Counted from the stretch's first letter, positions 1-6,188 are shown. The stretch: 6,622 nucleotides of DNA from GCA-2699445 sp032127075 (GCA_032127075.1 JAQAZZ010000262.1:1-6622), one strand, 5' to 3'. Notes: generated by a model not told the origin, from the sequence alone. Numbers and translations: made by a program.

Positions 1-388
1 GAGTGCCCACCAGCGCAACACGGGCACCGTGCGCGGCGGCCGCGTCCGCCACATGGGCCATACCCGCGCGCAGGTCCGCCGCGAGTGCGGCGAAGGGCCG
101 CCCCGCCAACGGAACGGGCAGGGAGTCGTACTCCCCCGCGAAACGGTTCAGCTCCACCGAAACCCCGCGGCGGTCCACCGCTTCGGCCACTGACTCGTTG
201 CACGGCGCCGCACGGGCGTCGGCATCGACGAGCGCCAGTTCGACTTCCGCGCCTATGCTCGGCGGCCCGGCCCCGAATCCAGGTTCGGCCAGGGTTTCGC
301 GCAGCAGCGCCACCTGCTCGTCGAGGCGTTCGGCGAAGCGCCGGAAGTCGCTGGCCGCGAAGGTGTCCGACCGGATCTGCTCACCCAC
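1..388 (-). CDS. Glutamate-cysteine-ligase-like (GCS2 family) protein, N-terminal 129 residues; cut by window start
   Basis: Partial: the gene runs off the window at base 1. The GTG start at 388 gives a protein beginning VGEQIRSDTF, with an amphipathic opening helix (about residues 10-35). A GPPSIGAEVELALVD segment follows, with the ExE pair E48/E50 expected of the ATP/metal-binding core of the GCS2 carboxylate-amine ligase fold. Next come VELNRFAGEYDSLPVPLAGRPF (from about residue 78; compare the family's E-L-N-R-F-N-x-E and P-x-P-L-x-G pattern) and a helix leading to ARVALVGT, where relatives continue toward a G-x-x-P-T motif. Family members join an amino-acid amine to a glutamate gamma-carboxyl using ATP; the real substrate here is unknown. 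The gene starts 60 bases after the lysoplasmalogenase stop, in the same direction. No good ribosome binding site is visible upstream, so the start rests on family resemblance. Assignment to the family is fairly firm, specific function is not. Confidence 0.72.
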   Translation of the reverse strand, partial: MGEQIRSDTFAASDFRRFAERLDEQVALLRETLAEPGFGAGPPSIGAEVELALVDADARAAPCNESVAEAVDRRGVSVELNRFAGEYDSLPVPLAGRPFAALAADLRAGMAHVADAAAAHGARVALVGT

Positions 389-411
389 ACCCCGAGTCTG
401 GCAGCATCCGG

Positions 412-426
412 CCGTCCTGCTGACGG
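412..426 (-). other. Short perfect hairpin between the lysoplasmalogenase and GCS2-like genes
   Basis: On the minus strand CCGTC and GACGG form a perfect five-pair stem around a five-base loop (AGCAG). It lies in the 60-base gap between the two genes. No run of T follows, so it does not qualify as a standard intrinsic terminator. It could be a weak pause or mRNA-end structure, or simply chance in GC-rich DNA. The rest of the gap shows no clear promoter. Confidence 0.2.
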
Positions 427-448
427 AGGCGTGGCCCGGGGCCGGGGT

Positions 449-1081
449 TCACAGTTGCAGCAGCGACAGCACCAGCAGACCCTGGGCGGTGTGGTAGGTC
501 ATGTGGACCAGGGTGCGGCCCCCGGGAGCCGGCCCCACGAATCTGCCCCACGCCAGCAGCGCATCCGACGCCGCGAACAGTGACACCCCGGCTACGGCCG
601 CGGGCACGGCCGAGCCGAATCCGAGGACCAGCACCCCGCCCATGACGGCCAGATACGCCGTGACGATCACCCCCAACTTCCTCGACCTGCGATCCGCGTG
701 GATCACGATCGGGCGGCCGACGGCGGCGGCCGTCACGAGGAACACCAGCGTCCCCGCCAGCAGACCCGTGGCATGCATCACCGCCAGCAGGAGTCCCCCG
801 ATGTAGGCGAGGTGTCCCACCAGGAAGGCCGCGGCCCCGGGGATGAACCGATCCACCATGAGCAGCACGTCGCCGAGCAGGCCGAAGCACAGCCCGATCA
901 CGAAGAACAGCCTGATCCCGGCGTCGGCGGGCTCGAGGAACAGCGCCGCGGCGGTGAGCGCCACCAGGACGGCCGGCTTCGCGGCGTACTCGACCCGGCG
1001 GCGATCCGTGGCGACGGCCCACCAGTCGATGACCGCAGCAAATGCGGCAACCAGCAGCGCGGCGAATGCGGCCGTGGTCAC
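449..1081 (-). CDS. YhhN/TMEM86 family membrane protein, probable lysoplasmalogenase
   Basis: A 210-residue polytopic membrane protein made almost entirely of hydrophobic helices, about eight by eye. The family hallmarks are present in order: AKP (K35-P36), FGLLGDVLLM (G70-D71), FLVGHLAYI (G89-H90), AASDALLA (S172-D173) and TYHTAQGLL (Y196, H197, Q200). The polar residues in these motifs are thought to line the active site. Characterised relatives hydrolyse the vinyl-ether bond of lysoplasmalogens to an aldehyde and a glycerophospho-compound at the membrane; whether this one uses that substrate is inference. The start is a GTG at 1081, three bases after the octT stop, so the two are very likely co-transcribed. 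The Shine-Dalgarno sequence is weak (a GCGGGT-like stretch inside the end of octT), consistent with translational re-initiation. Length is normal for the family and nothing is broken. Confidence 0.85.
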   Translation of the reverse strand: MTTAAFAALLVAAFAAVIDWWAVATDRRRVEYAAKPAVLVALTAAALFLEPADAGIRLFFVIGLCFGLLGDVLLMVDRFIPGAAAFLVGHLAYIGGLLLAVMHATGLLAGTLVFLVTAAAVGRPIVIHADRRSRKLGVIVTAYLAVMGGVLVLGFGSAVPAAVAGVSLFAASDALLAWGRFVGPAPGGRTLVHMTYHTAQGLLVLSLLQL

Positions 1082-1084
1082 CGG

Positions 1085-1816
1085 TCAGACCCGCGCAGCG
1101 GCAAGGCCGGCGTCTTGCAGTCTGGCCGCCAGGGACCGTCCGACGCGTTCGTGCGTCGCCCAGCCCCAGTGCATGCCGTCGGGGTTGTTCGGGCCGGGCG
1201 CCACCAGCGGGTCGAGGTCCACCGCGGGCACGTCGTGGTTGCGGCACCATCGCCTGGCTGCGGCGACGGCGGGGGCGTGCGGCCGTGCCGATGGGTACAG
1301 CCCTGAGTCGTAGGGGGCCGGCAGCAGCCGGACCACCGGTAGGTCCGGTCGCATGTAGCGGATGCCGTGGAGCATGCGGCTGAGGTAATGGTTGGTGGCT
1401 GTCGGCGACAGCTGGGCGAGTCTGCCGCCGGTTGCTGCGATGACCCGGGGTGCGGCCGCGGCGTATCCGCGCCGGGTCGCCCGGCGCAGCGATCCGGGCC
1501 TGATGAAGGGGATCGACTCGCGCAGCCAGGTGGGCATCGCGGCGGGGAGCTGGTCCATGTGGCCCTGGGACAGCACAACCGCCGCCGCCCGCGGCAGGTA
1601 CTCCCCCCACACGACGGGGTCTTTGGTCAGCGCCCACCAGCCGTCGCGGGCCGTGTAGCCGGGCCGGGCCACGAGGTCGATGCCGATGTCGCCGCCGAGG
1701 GCCCGGGCACAGACATTCGGGTAGAGGCCGGGGTGGCTGGGCCGCTCGGGCCGTTCGGGGCCGTGGTAGGACAGCGAATCGGCGAAGATCAGCAGCCGGG
1801 TTGTACCAGTCGGCAT
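1085..1816 (-). CDS. octT: OctT-like SGNH-fold octanoyltransferase (diglucosylglycerate octanoyltransferase family)
   Basis: A 243-residue soluble SGNH/GDSL-fold protein resembling mycobacterial OctT (Rv2418c), which transfers octanoate from octanoyl-CoA to early glucosylglycerate intermediates of methylglucose lipopolysaccharide. The N-terminal LLIFADSLSYHGP is block I with ADSL replacing the classic GDSL; Ser14 is the expected nucleophile. GHMD at 85-88 takes the place of the usual GxND block. NPDGMHWGW near the end supplies Asp213 and His216 of the catalytic set. There is no signal peptide or membrane helix. Two adjacent ATGs exist at 1819 and 1816. The second lies seven bases after GGAG (1824-1827), the first only four, so 1816 is preferred. 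Either start overlaps the cyclase stop codon, implying translational coupling. The phosphatase GpgP of the same pathway is encoded upstream beyond the tRNA. Family assignment is good; the acyl donor and acceptor in this organism are inferred. Confidence 0.82.
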   Translation of the reverse strand: MPTGTTRLLIFADSLSYHGPERPERPSHPGLYPNVCARALGGDIGIDLVARPGYTARDGWWALTKDPVVWGEYLPRAAAVVLSQGHMDQLPAAMPTWLRESIPFIRPGSLRRATRRGYAAAAPRVIAATGGRLAQLSPTATNHYLSRMLHGIRYMRPDLPVVRLLPAPYDSGLYPSARPHAPAVAAARRWCRNHDVPAVDLDPLVAPGPNNPDGMHWGWATHERVGRSLAARLQDAGLAAARV

Positions 1817-3009
1817 CATCCGGCTCCGTCGTCGCCGCTCTTGGCCCGCTTGATGCGGCGCCTGCGGTACATCTCCTGGTCGGCCCGCTCCAAGAGTTCG
1901 TCCAACTGTTCTTCCTGCCACGGCATGTGGACGACCCGCCCGGAGGACACCGCCGGATCCCATCGCCCGGCCTGGGCGACGTCGGTCTCCCGCAGCCGGT
2001 CGATCAGGCGGCGCTCGACTTCTTCCACCCGGGGACCGGCGCCGAGGGCGAGGACGACGAACTCGTCGCCGCCCCACCGCACCACGACGTCGGCGTCGCG
2101 GAACACGGTCGTCAACGATGCGGCGACCCCGCTGATCAACTCGTCGCCGACCTCGTGGCCGTAGGTGTCGTTGACCTCTTTGAGCCCGTCGACATCGATG
2201 AAGGTGCACGACAGCGGCTCCCGCGCCCGTTTGGCCACCGCGAGCAGCTCCCGGCCGACCTCCCCCATCCCCCGGCGGTTCAACAGCCCGGTGAGCTCAT
2301 CGCGCACCGCCTCGGATTCCGCGGCCTGCAGGGCGCTGCTCAGCGCCCGCAGCGACTCCGTGCGCATGGTGTTGATGACGACGGCGATGATCGTGGCGCC
2401 GAGCATGGCCAACAGGTAGCCGGCGGGATCCGTGGTGCCCGAGAGCACTGCAGCCACACCGAGCCACAACATCCATAGCGCCGCGAGCGCGGTGATCAGC
2501 CACCCGGGCCGCAGCAGGACCGCCCCGGCGCTGACCAGCAGCAGTTCCATGTAGACCGTCTGCGCGAGGCTGCCGTTGGCGATCATCGATACCGACAGGC
2601 CCAGCGCGGCAACAACCAGGATGACGGTCCCGACCTGGTGGGCGTTGTCGCGGATCGCCCCGGTGCGCAGCAGCGCCACGGACGCGACCAGCAACCCCAC
2701 GCCGGTCAGCGCCACCGCCCCCATGCCCACCGCTCCGGGCACCGTGTCGGCAGGGTGCAGCCGGAAGAACGCGCTCAGCATGAGCATCAGACCCACGGCG
2801 ATGGCGAGCAGCGGCAGCGCTGCCGCCGCCAGGAGATCCCGCTCTTCCCGGAAGTCCACGACGGGCCCCCGCAGCACCCGCTCCCCGGCGCCGCGGCGCA
2901 GAATGGCCGTGGGCCGCCATCCGCCGGACCTGCCGACACGGCCGGGAGAGTCTTCGTCGCCGAGCGGCTGGGGATGCTGGGAACCGTCCGGATCCACGTC
3001 GGCGCTCAT
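1816..3009 (-). CDS. Six-helix membrane diguanylate cyclase (GGDEF domain)
   Basis: A 397-residue protein: a charged, proline- and glycine-rich cytoplasmic tail (1-55), about six membrane helices (roughly 58-81, 91-113, 126-144, 148-165, 170-189, 195-214), a short linker helix (215-235), then a complete GGDEF domain (236-390). Domain motifs are intact: RDELTGLLNRRG at 236-247, FIDVDGLKEVND at 270-281 with the metal-binding Asp pair, and RWGGDEF with GGDEF at 313-317. RDAD at 304-307 sits five residues before GGDEF, exactly where the inhibitory RxxD site is found. It should therefore make cyclic di-GMP from two GTP at the inner face of the membrane, subject to product inhibition. There is no EAL domain. 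The six helices may be a sensor of unknown ligand. ATG 3009 is preferred over an in-frame TTG at 3036, as neither has a strong Shine-Dalgarno sequence. The stop codon overlaps the octT start. Confidence 0.92.
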   Translation of the reverse strand: MSADVDPDGSQHPQPLGDEDSPGRVGRSGGWRPTAILRRGAGERVLRGPVVDFREERDLLAAAALPLLAIAVGLMLMLSAFFRLHPADTVPGAVGMGAVALTGVGLLVASVALLRTGAIRDNAHQVGTVILVVAALGLSVSMIANGSLAQTVYMELLLVSAGAVLLRPGWLITALAALWMLWLGVAAVLSGTTDPAGYLLAMLGATIIAVVINTMRTESLRALSSALQAAESEAVRDELTGLLNRRGMGEVGRELLAVAKRAREPLSCTFIDVDGLKEVNDTYGHEVGDELISGVAASLTTVFRDADVVVRWGGDEFVVLALGAGPRVEEVERRLIDRLRETDVAQAGRWDPAVSSGRVVHMPWQEEQLDELLERADQEMYRRRRIKRAKSGDDGAG

Positions 3010-3052
3010 TTCGGGCCCCGATCCGGCGGAGGACAAGGAAGGTCAGGTTCGG

Positions 3053-3125
3053 TGGAGCTGAGGGGACTCGAACCCCTGACCCCTTGCATGCCATGCAAGT
3101 GCGCTACCAGCTGCGCCACAGCCCC
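3053..3125 (-). tRNA. tRNA-Ala (anticodon GGC)
   Basis: A complete 73-base cloverleaf can be folded by hand. The acceptor stem GGGGCTG pairs with CAGCTCC and contains the G3-U70 wobble that is the identity mark of alanine tRNA. The D arm is GCGC-AGCTGGTA-GCGC. The anticodon stem CTTGC/GCAAG encloses ATGGCAT, giving anticodon GGC, which reads GCC and GCU codons. The variable loop is GGGTC and the T arm is AGGGG-TTCGAGT-CCCCT. The discriminator base is A. The genome continues CCG after it, so the final A of CCA must be added after transcription. It lies 48 bases after the gpgP stop and 43 bases before the cyclase start, on the same strand as both. Confidence 0.97.
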
Positions 3126-3138
3126 AATGTACCGCCCC

Positions 3139-3144
3139 AGAGTA
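3139..3144 (-). promoter_or_regulatory. Possible -10 element for the tRNA-Ala gene
   Basis: On the minus strand TACTCT matches the actinobacterial TAnnnT pattern and sits 13 bases before the mature tRNA 5' end, a suitable distance for a short leader. No convincing -35 hexamer lies 16 to 18 bases upstream. The tRNA could equally be processed from a transcript reading through gpgP, as no terminator is visible between them. Confidence 0.28.
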
Positions 3145-3173
3145 CCGGACCCGGGGACGCGCCACATACCTGG

Positions 3174-3785
3174 TCAGGCGACTGCCCGGTTGTAGGAATG
3201 CAGCCGCCATCCCGGCCCGGAATCGACGTCCAGCTCCGCCCACGCGCAGTTGCCCAGCACGGCCATCCGCTTCCAGGCATCCACCGGCCAGCCGAGGAGC
3301 TGGCCGATCAACGCCCTCGCCGCGCCGCCGTGTGTCACCACCACCAGCGTCGCGCCGTCGGGCAGCGCCGCCACGTGGCGCTGCACCGCGGCGGACATGC
3401 GCTCACCCACCTCATGGGCGGTCTCCCCGTCACCACCGGGGCGCACTGCGGCGTCGGTCCGCCACCGCTGGAACCGCTCCCGGTCCTGCGCCACGATCTC
3501 GTCGCGCGTCAGCCCTTCCCACGCCGCGGCGAACGCTTCCCGGAGCGACGAGTCGGTGATCACCTCGTGGCCCGTCATGCGGGCGAGTGCGGCCGCTGTG
3601 GCCCGGGCACGGACGAGGTCGCTGCTGGCTATGGCCGCCGGTTCCAGATCGACGAGCGCGGCGGCTGCCGTCTCAGCCTGACGCAGCCCCACCTCGTCCA
3701 ACGCGATGTCGCTGTGGCCCTGGAACCTGCTCGCCCGATTCCAGGACGTCTGGCCGTGCCGCCAGACCACTACGCGTCGCGCCAT
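3174..3785 (-). CDS. gpgP: Glucosyl-3-phosphoglycerate phosphatase-like histidine phosphatase
   Basis: A 203-residue cytoplasmic enzyme of the histidine phosphatase (phosphoglycerate mutase-like) superfamily. The phospho-acceptor motif is VWRHGQTSWN with Arg9 and His10. SSDLVRAR supplies Arg59, LREAF supplies the proton-donor candidate Glu83, and VVVTHGGAAR supplies the second catalytic His152, so the active-site set looks complete. Its position directly after rsfS matches mycobacterial GpgP (Rv2419c), which dephosphorylates glucosyl-3-phosphoglycerate to glucosylglycerate in methylglucose lipopolysaccharide synthesis. An octT-like gene further downstream supports this role. Members of this superfamily are often promiscuous, so a broader phosphatase activity cannot be excluded. 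The ATG at 3785 shares one base with the rsfS stop codon (TGATG), implying coupling. The protein is slightly shorter than the 223 residues recalled for the tuberculosis enzyme. Confidence 0.82.
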   Translation of the reverse strand: MARRVVVWRHGQTSWNRASRFQGHSDIALDEVGLRQAETAAAALVDLEPAAIASSDLVRARATAAALARMTGHEVITDSSLREAFAAAWEGLTRDEIVAQDRERFQRWRTDAAVRPGGDGETAHEVGERMSAAVQRHVAALPDGATLVVVTHGGAARALIGQLLGWPVDAWKRMAVLGNCAWAELDVDSGPGWRLHSYNRAVA

Positions 3786-4156
3786 CAGGTGCCCGTCGGA
3801 AGGTCGGACAGATCGATCTGCGGCTGGTCGCGCCACAGCCGCTCGAGGTCGTACATCGTTCGCGCCTCCGGCGACTGCACATGCACCACCAGGTCGATGA
3901 AGTCCAGCAAGACCCAGCCGCCCTCCCGCTGCCCCTCTCGCCGCACGGATTGGGCACCCGCGGCCTTGAGCCGCCGCTCCACCTCGTCCACCACGGCCGC
4001 GACCTGCCGCGGGTTGCCGGCCGTGCAGACCAGGAAGGCGTCGGTGATCACGAGCACCCCGCTGACATCGAACGCGACGATGTCCTCGGCCTTCTTGTCC
4101 GCGGCCGCTGCGGCGGCGGTTCTGGCCCACTGGGTGGCGATGTCGGCTGCACTCAC
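3785..4156 (-). CDS. rsfS: Ribosomal silencing factor RsfS
   Basis: A 123-residue protein of the RsfS/Iojap family, full length. These proteins bind large-subunit protein uL14 and block joining of the two ribosomal subunits, lowering translation in starvation or stationary phase. Visible family signature: DKKAEDIVAFDVS (20-32), VITDAFLVCTAG (36-47), RQVAAVVDEVERRLK (50-64), EGGWVLLDFIDLVVHV (78-93) and YDLERLWRD (102-110). The GTG start at 4156 gives an N-terminus that aligns with known members. It has a GGGAGG Shine-Dalgarno sequence that ends only one base before the start codon, unusually close. The gene follows the LCP-like gene by 49 bases and shares one base with gpgP. The nadD/rsfS neighbourhood is conserved across many bacteria. 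Confidence 0.95.
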   Translation of the reverse strand: MSAADIATQWARTAAAAAADKKAEDIVAFDVSGVLVITDAFLVCTAGNPRQVAAVVDEVERRLKAAGAQSVRREGQREGGWVLLDFIDLVVHVQSPEARTMYDLERLWRDQPQIDLSDLPTGT

Positions 4157-4205
4157 GCCTCCCAGGTTACGAGTTGCCGCGGGGCAGCGCCGAATCGTGC
4201 CTCGG

Positions 4206-5429
4206 CTAGGGCCGGTAGTCGCGGGCCAGGACGACGTCGATATCCGCCCAGGGCCGCCCCAACACGACCGGGCCGAGGGTGTCGGGCGGCCGCAATGATC
4301 GCATCGGAAGCTCCAGTGCGGCGGCCACTTCCAGGCCGCGGCTCCGCGGTGGCCGGAACCGGACCGTGCTGCGGTCGGGGCTGCCCACGTCGGTGCCCCG
4401 ACCGTCGACCCACACCAGCCCCTGATCGAGCAGCGGCTGCCGGGCGGACAGGATCAACCCCGGCGGCTGCTCGGGCGCCTGGACGAGAACGCGGGGCGGC
4501 CCGTCGATGCCGGCCGACCACTGGGCCCATGGCATGCGCTGGCGCAACAGCGGGGTCGCAGCGGTGTAGTCGGTCCATGCCAGGGCCCCGGCGCCGGAGC
4601 CGATCACCGACACGGGCAGCGAATCGTCGGAGAAGTCGCCGGTGCCCAGCGCCGCCGTGAGGTCCAACAGGTAGGCGGAAAGGTCGGTGGTGGAGATCGT
4701 GGCAGGCGACAGGGAGCCGAGCGCCGTCAGCGCCTCCCGTATCGCCGACTCGTCCGCCGGCAGTTGGGACAGCACCGCGATCATGACCCGGCGGAAGCGG
4801 GCGACGGCGCCATCGACGGTCTCGCCGCGCACGGGGCCCACCGCATACCAGGAAGCGGCGCTGCCGGACAGGGTTTGGCGCCCGGGCTTGAGCCGCAGCA
4901 CCACGTCGCCGTCACCATCGCGTATCACCGTGCGAACCTCGGGTGCCACAGCCACACCGCCGAAGGCATCCACCAGCCCTGCCAGCGCCTTGCGGTCCAT
5001 CCGCCAGGAAGCGTCAACCCGCACGCCAAGAGTCTCGGCAACAGTTTCCAGGGGGCGCAGCGTGTCGATGCCCAGCACCGTCTCCCGGATCGGTCGCGGC
5101 GCGGCCGTGCGTGACGCCACCACCAGGTTGGCGGGCAGCAGCACGAGGGATGCTGCGGGTTCAGGGTCGTCGATCACACCGGTCAGCATGTTCCCCGCCG
5201 CGCCGTCGGCGGTCGTCACCTGGATCAACAGTGTGGGTTCCAGCGTGACGGCGGCCGGCGGGGTGCTCGGCGGCGGCGAGGCGCCCGGCTCGGTTTCGGT
5301 GCCGCTCACCGCGGCATACAGCGCCGCAATCGCGACGGCGAAGAGAGCTACTGCGCCGATGCTCAGCCCGAGGTGCCGCGCAGTCCGGCGCCGCCGCAGG
5401 ACCTCCGCCTCGTGATGGCCCTGGTTCAC
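4206..5429 (-). CDS. Membrane-anchored LCP-like protein with LytR C-terminal-type domain, apparently lacking catalytic arginines
   Basis: A 407-residue protein: a basic cytoplasmic N-terminus (RRRR at 12-15), one membrane helix (about 20-41), a Pro/Ser/Thr-rich linker (48-62), an LCP-like domain (about 64-225) and a LytR_C-like C-terminal region (about 312-407, VLVQAPEQPPGL to GPVVLGRPWADIDVVL). LCP resemblance is seen in LVDAFGGVAV (152-161) and in a G-x-x-x-LSG-x-AA pattern (183-192). True LCP enzymes attach polymers from lipid carriers to peptidoglycan or arabinogalactan using several arginines. Here the RSDT region reads NMLTGVIDD (80-88), the SIPRD region reads LVLLPANLVV (95-104), and the YARxR region reads WYAVGPV (194-200). 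Only a partial D-x-x-x-x-R-x-R-R (206-214) remains. It is probably non-catalytic or works differently. The GTG start overlaps the nadD stop by four bases (GTGA). In several actinobacteria an LCP gene occupies this position. Confidence 0.75.
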   Translation of the reverse strand: MNQGHHEAEVLRRRRTARHLGLSIGAVALFAVAIAALYAAVSGTETEPGASPPPSTPPAAVTLEPTLLIQVTTADGAAGNMLTGVIDDPEPAASLVLLPANLVVASRTAAPRPIRETVLGIDTLRPLETVAETLGVRVDASWRMDRKALAGLVDAFGGVAVAPEVRTVIRDGDGDVVLRLKPGRQTLSGSAASWYAVGPVRGETVDGAVARFRRVMIAVLSQLPADESAIREALTALGSLSPATISTTDLSAYLLDLTAALGTGDFSDDSLPVSVIGSGAGALAWTDYTAATPLLRQRMPWAQWSAGIDGPPRVLVQAPEQPPGLILSARQPLLDQGLVWVDGRGTDVGSPDRSTVRFRPPRSRGLEVAAALELPMRSLRPPDTLGPVVLGRPWADIDVVLARDYRP

Positions 5430-6025
5430 CTGTCCGCCCGGTAGAGCTGTGACTTGCTGATGTAGTGCGCCACACCGTCGGGCACCAGGTACCGGATCGG
5501 ACGGCCGTCAACCACACGCCGACGGATGTCGGTGGATGAAATGGCCAGTGCAGGCACCTCGACGAGAGTGGCGCTGTCGGGGGGCAGACCGGTGGCGGAC
5601 AAGTCGTGCCCGGGTCGGGATACGCCGATGATGTGGGCCCTGGCCAGCACCTCCTCGTGTTCGCGCCATGTCTGGATGTCCGCCAGCGCGTCGGCGCCGG
5701 TGATGAAGCACAGCCGGGCGTGCCCGCCGTAGGTGTCCTGCAGATCGTGGAGGGTGTCGATGGTGTAGGTCGGACCGGGCCGGTCGATGTCCACCCGGCT
5801 CACCCGGAAACGGTCGTCGAAGGCGGTGGCGATCACCGTCATCAGGTAGCGGTGCTCGGGCCCGCTGACGTCGCGGTGGCTCTTCTGCCAGGGGCGGCCG
5901 GTGGGGACGAAGACCACGATGTCGAGTTCGAACCGGTCCGCTGCCTCGCTGGCGGCGACCAAGTGGCCGTGGTGGATCGGATCGAAAGTGCCGCCCATCA
6001 CTCCCACGGAGCAATTCGACGGCAC
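5426..6025 (-). CDS. nadD: Nicotinate-nucleotide adenylyltransferase
   Basis: A 199-residue nucleotidyltransferase that joins nicotinate mononucleotide and ATP to make deamido-NAD in the common pathway of NAD synthesis. The signature GGTFDPIHHGHL (11-22) carries the HxGH ATP-binding motif. FVPTGRPWQK lies in the substrate-binding loop region, and ISSTDIRRR (162-170) is the C-terminal SxTxxR-type motif. Length is normal for the bacterial enzyme. The start is GTG at 6025, five bases after GAGG, which itself overlaps the stop codon of the small membrane gene upstream (TGAGG), so the two are probably coupled. The methionine at residue 10 falls just before the conserved GGTFDP and would give too short an N-terminus. 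Confidence 0.96.
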   Translation of the reverse strand: MPSNCSVGVMGGTFDPIHHGHLVAASEAADRFELDIVVFVPTGRPWQKSHRDVSGPEHRYLMTVIATAFDDRFRVSRVDIDRPGPTYTIDTLHDLQDTYGGHARLCFITGADALADIQTWREHEEVLARAHIIGVSRPGHDLSATGLPPDSATLVEVPALAISSTDIRRRVVDGRPIRYLVPDGVAHYISKSQLYRADR

Positions 6026-6032
6026 AGGCGCC

Positions 6033-6188
6033 TCAGCGGTCGAGGTTGATGCGGGTGGTGCCGATCAGCAGCACCATGAGCAGCACGAAGGCAATCACTC
6101 CGTAGACGATCGGCGGCAGCGGTACCAGTTCCTCGGATTCCGCTGCCTCTTCGGCCAGGAGTGCGACTGCCGAACTCACCAGTGCCAT
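6033..6188 (-). CDS. Small single-pass membrane peptide between proA and nadD (51 aa)
   Basis: A 51-residue protein: a short N-terminal hydrophobic stretch (VSSAVALLA), an acidic patch (EEAAESEE at 13-20), then VPLPP leading into one strong membrane helix (about 28-43, VYGVIAFVLLMVLLIG) and a short polar tail TTRINLDR. The ATG at 6188 is preceded by a perfect GGAGG (6194-6198) with five-base spacing, the best ribosome binding site in the window. The stop is seven bases before the nadD start. Small membrane proteins with this plan are found between proA and nadD in other actinobacteria (from memory). No function is known to me. An outward-facing acidic N-terminus and an inner tail are plausible but not shown. 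Confidence 0.85.
   Translation of the reverse strand: MALVSSAVALLAEEAAESEELVPLPPIVYGVIAFVLLMVLLIGTTRINLDR

Noticed and set aside
433..443. Palindrome GGCCCGGGGCC after the lysoplasmalogenase stop, considered as a terminator
   Set aside because: Its loop would be a single base (or three with a four-pair stem) and no T run follows.
381..1637. A 418-codon minus-strand open frame across octT and the lysoplasmalogenase
   Set aside because: It is out of frame with both recognised genes and its product is Arg/Gly/Pro-rich without motifs.
1817..2209. Upstream extension of the octT reading frame into the cyclase gene
   Set aside because: The added sequence is an arginine-rich shadow of the GGDEF region; the family N-terminus begins near MPTGTTRLLIFADS with a good ribosome binding site.
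3010..3036. TTG start nine codons upstream of the chosen cyclase start
   Set aside because: No Shine-Dalgarno sequence precedes it and the extra residues belong to no domain; the ATG at 3009 is simpler, though TTG is not excluded.
3174..4130. A longer 318-codon version of the gpgP frame
   Set aside because: The extra N-terminal part is an out-of-frame shadow of rsfS; the phosphatase family start is MARRVVVWRHGQ at 3785.
3..4660. Many long plus-strand open frames (for example 3-497, 1367-2164, 1801-2478, 3084-4298, 3587-4660)
   Set aside because: They are antisense to well-recognised minus-strand genes; the translations are Arg/Pro/Ala/Ser-rich and low-complexity with no family motifs, as expected for shadow frames in GC-rich DNA. 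One also runs through the tRNA.
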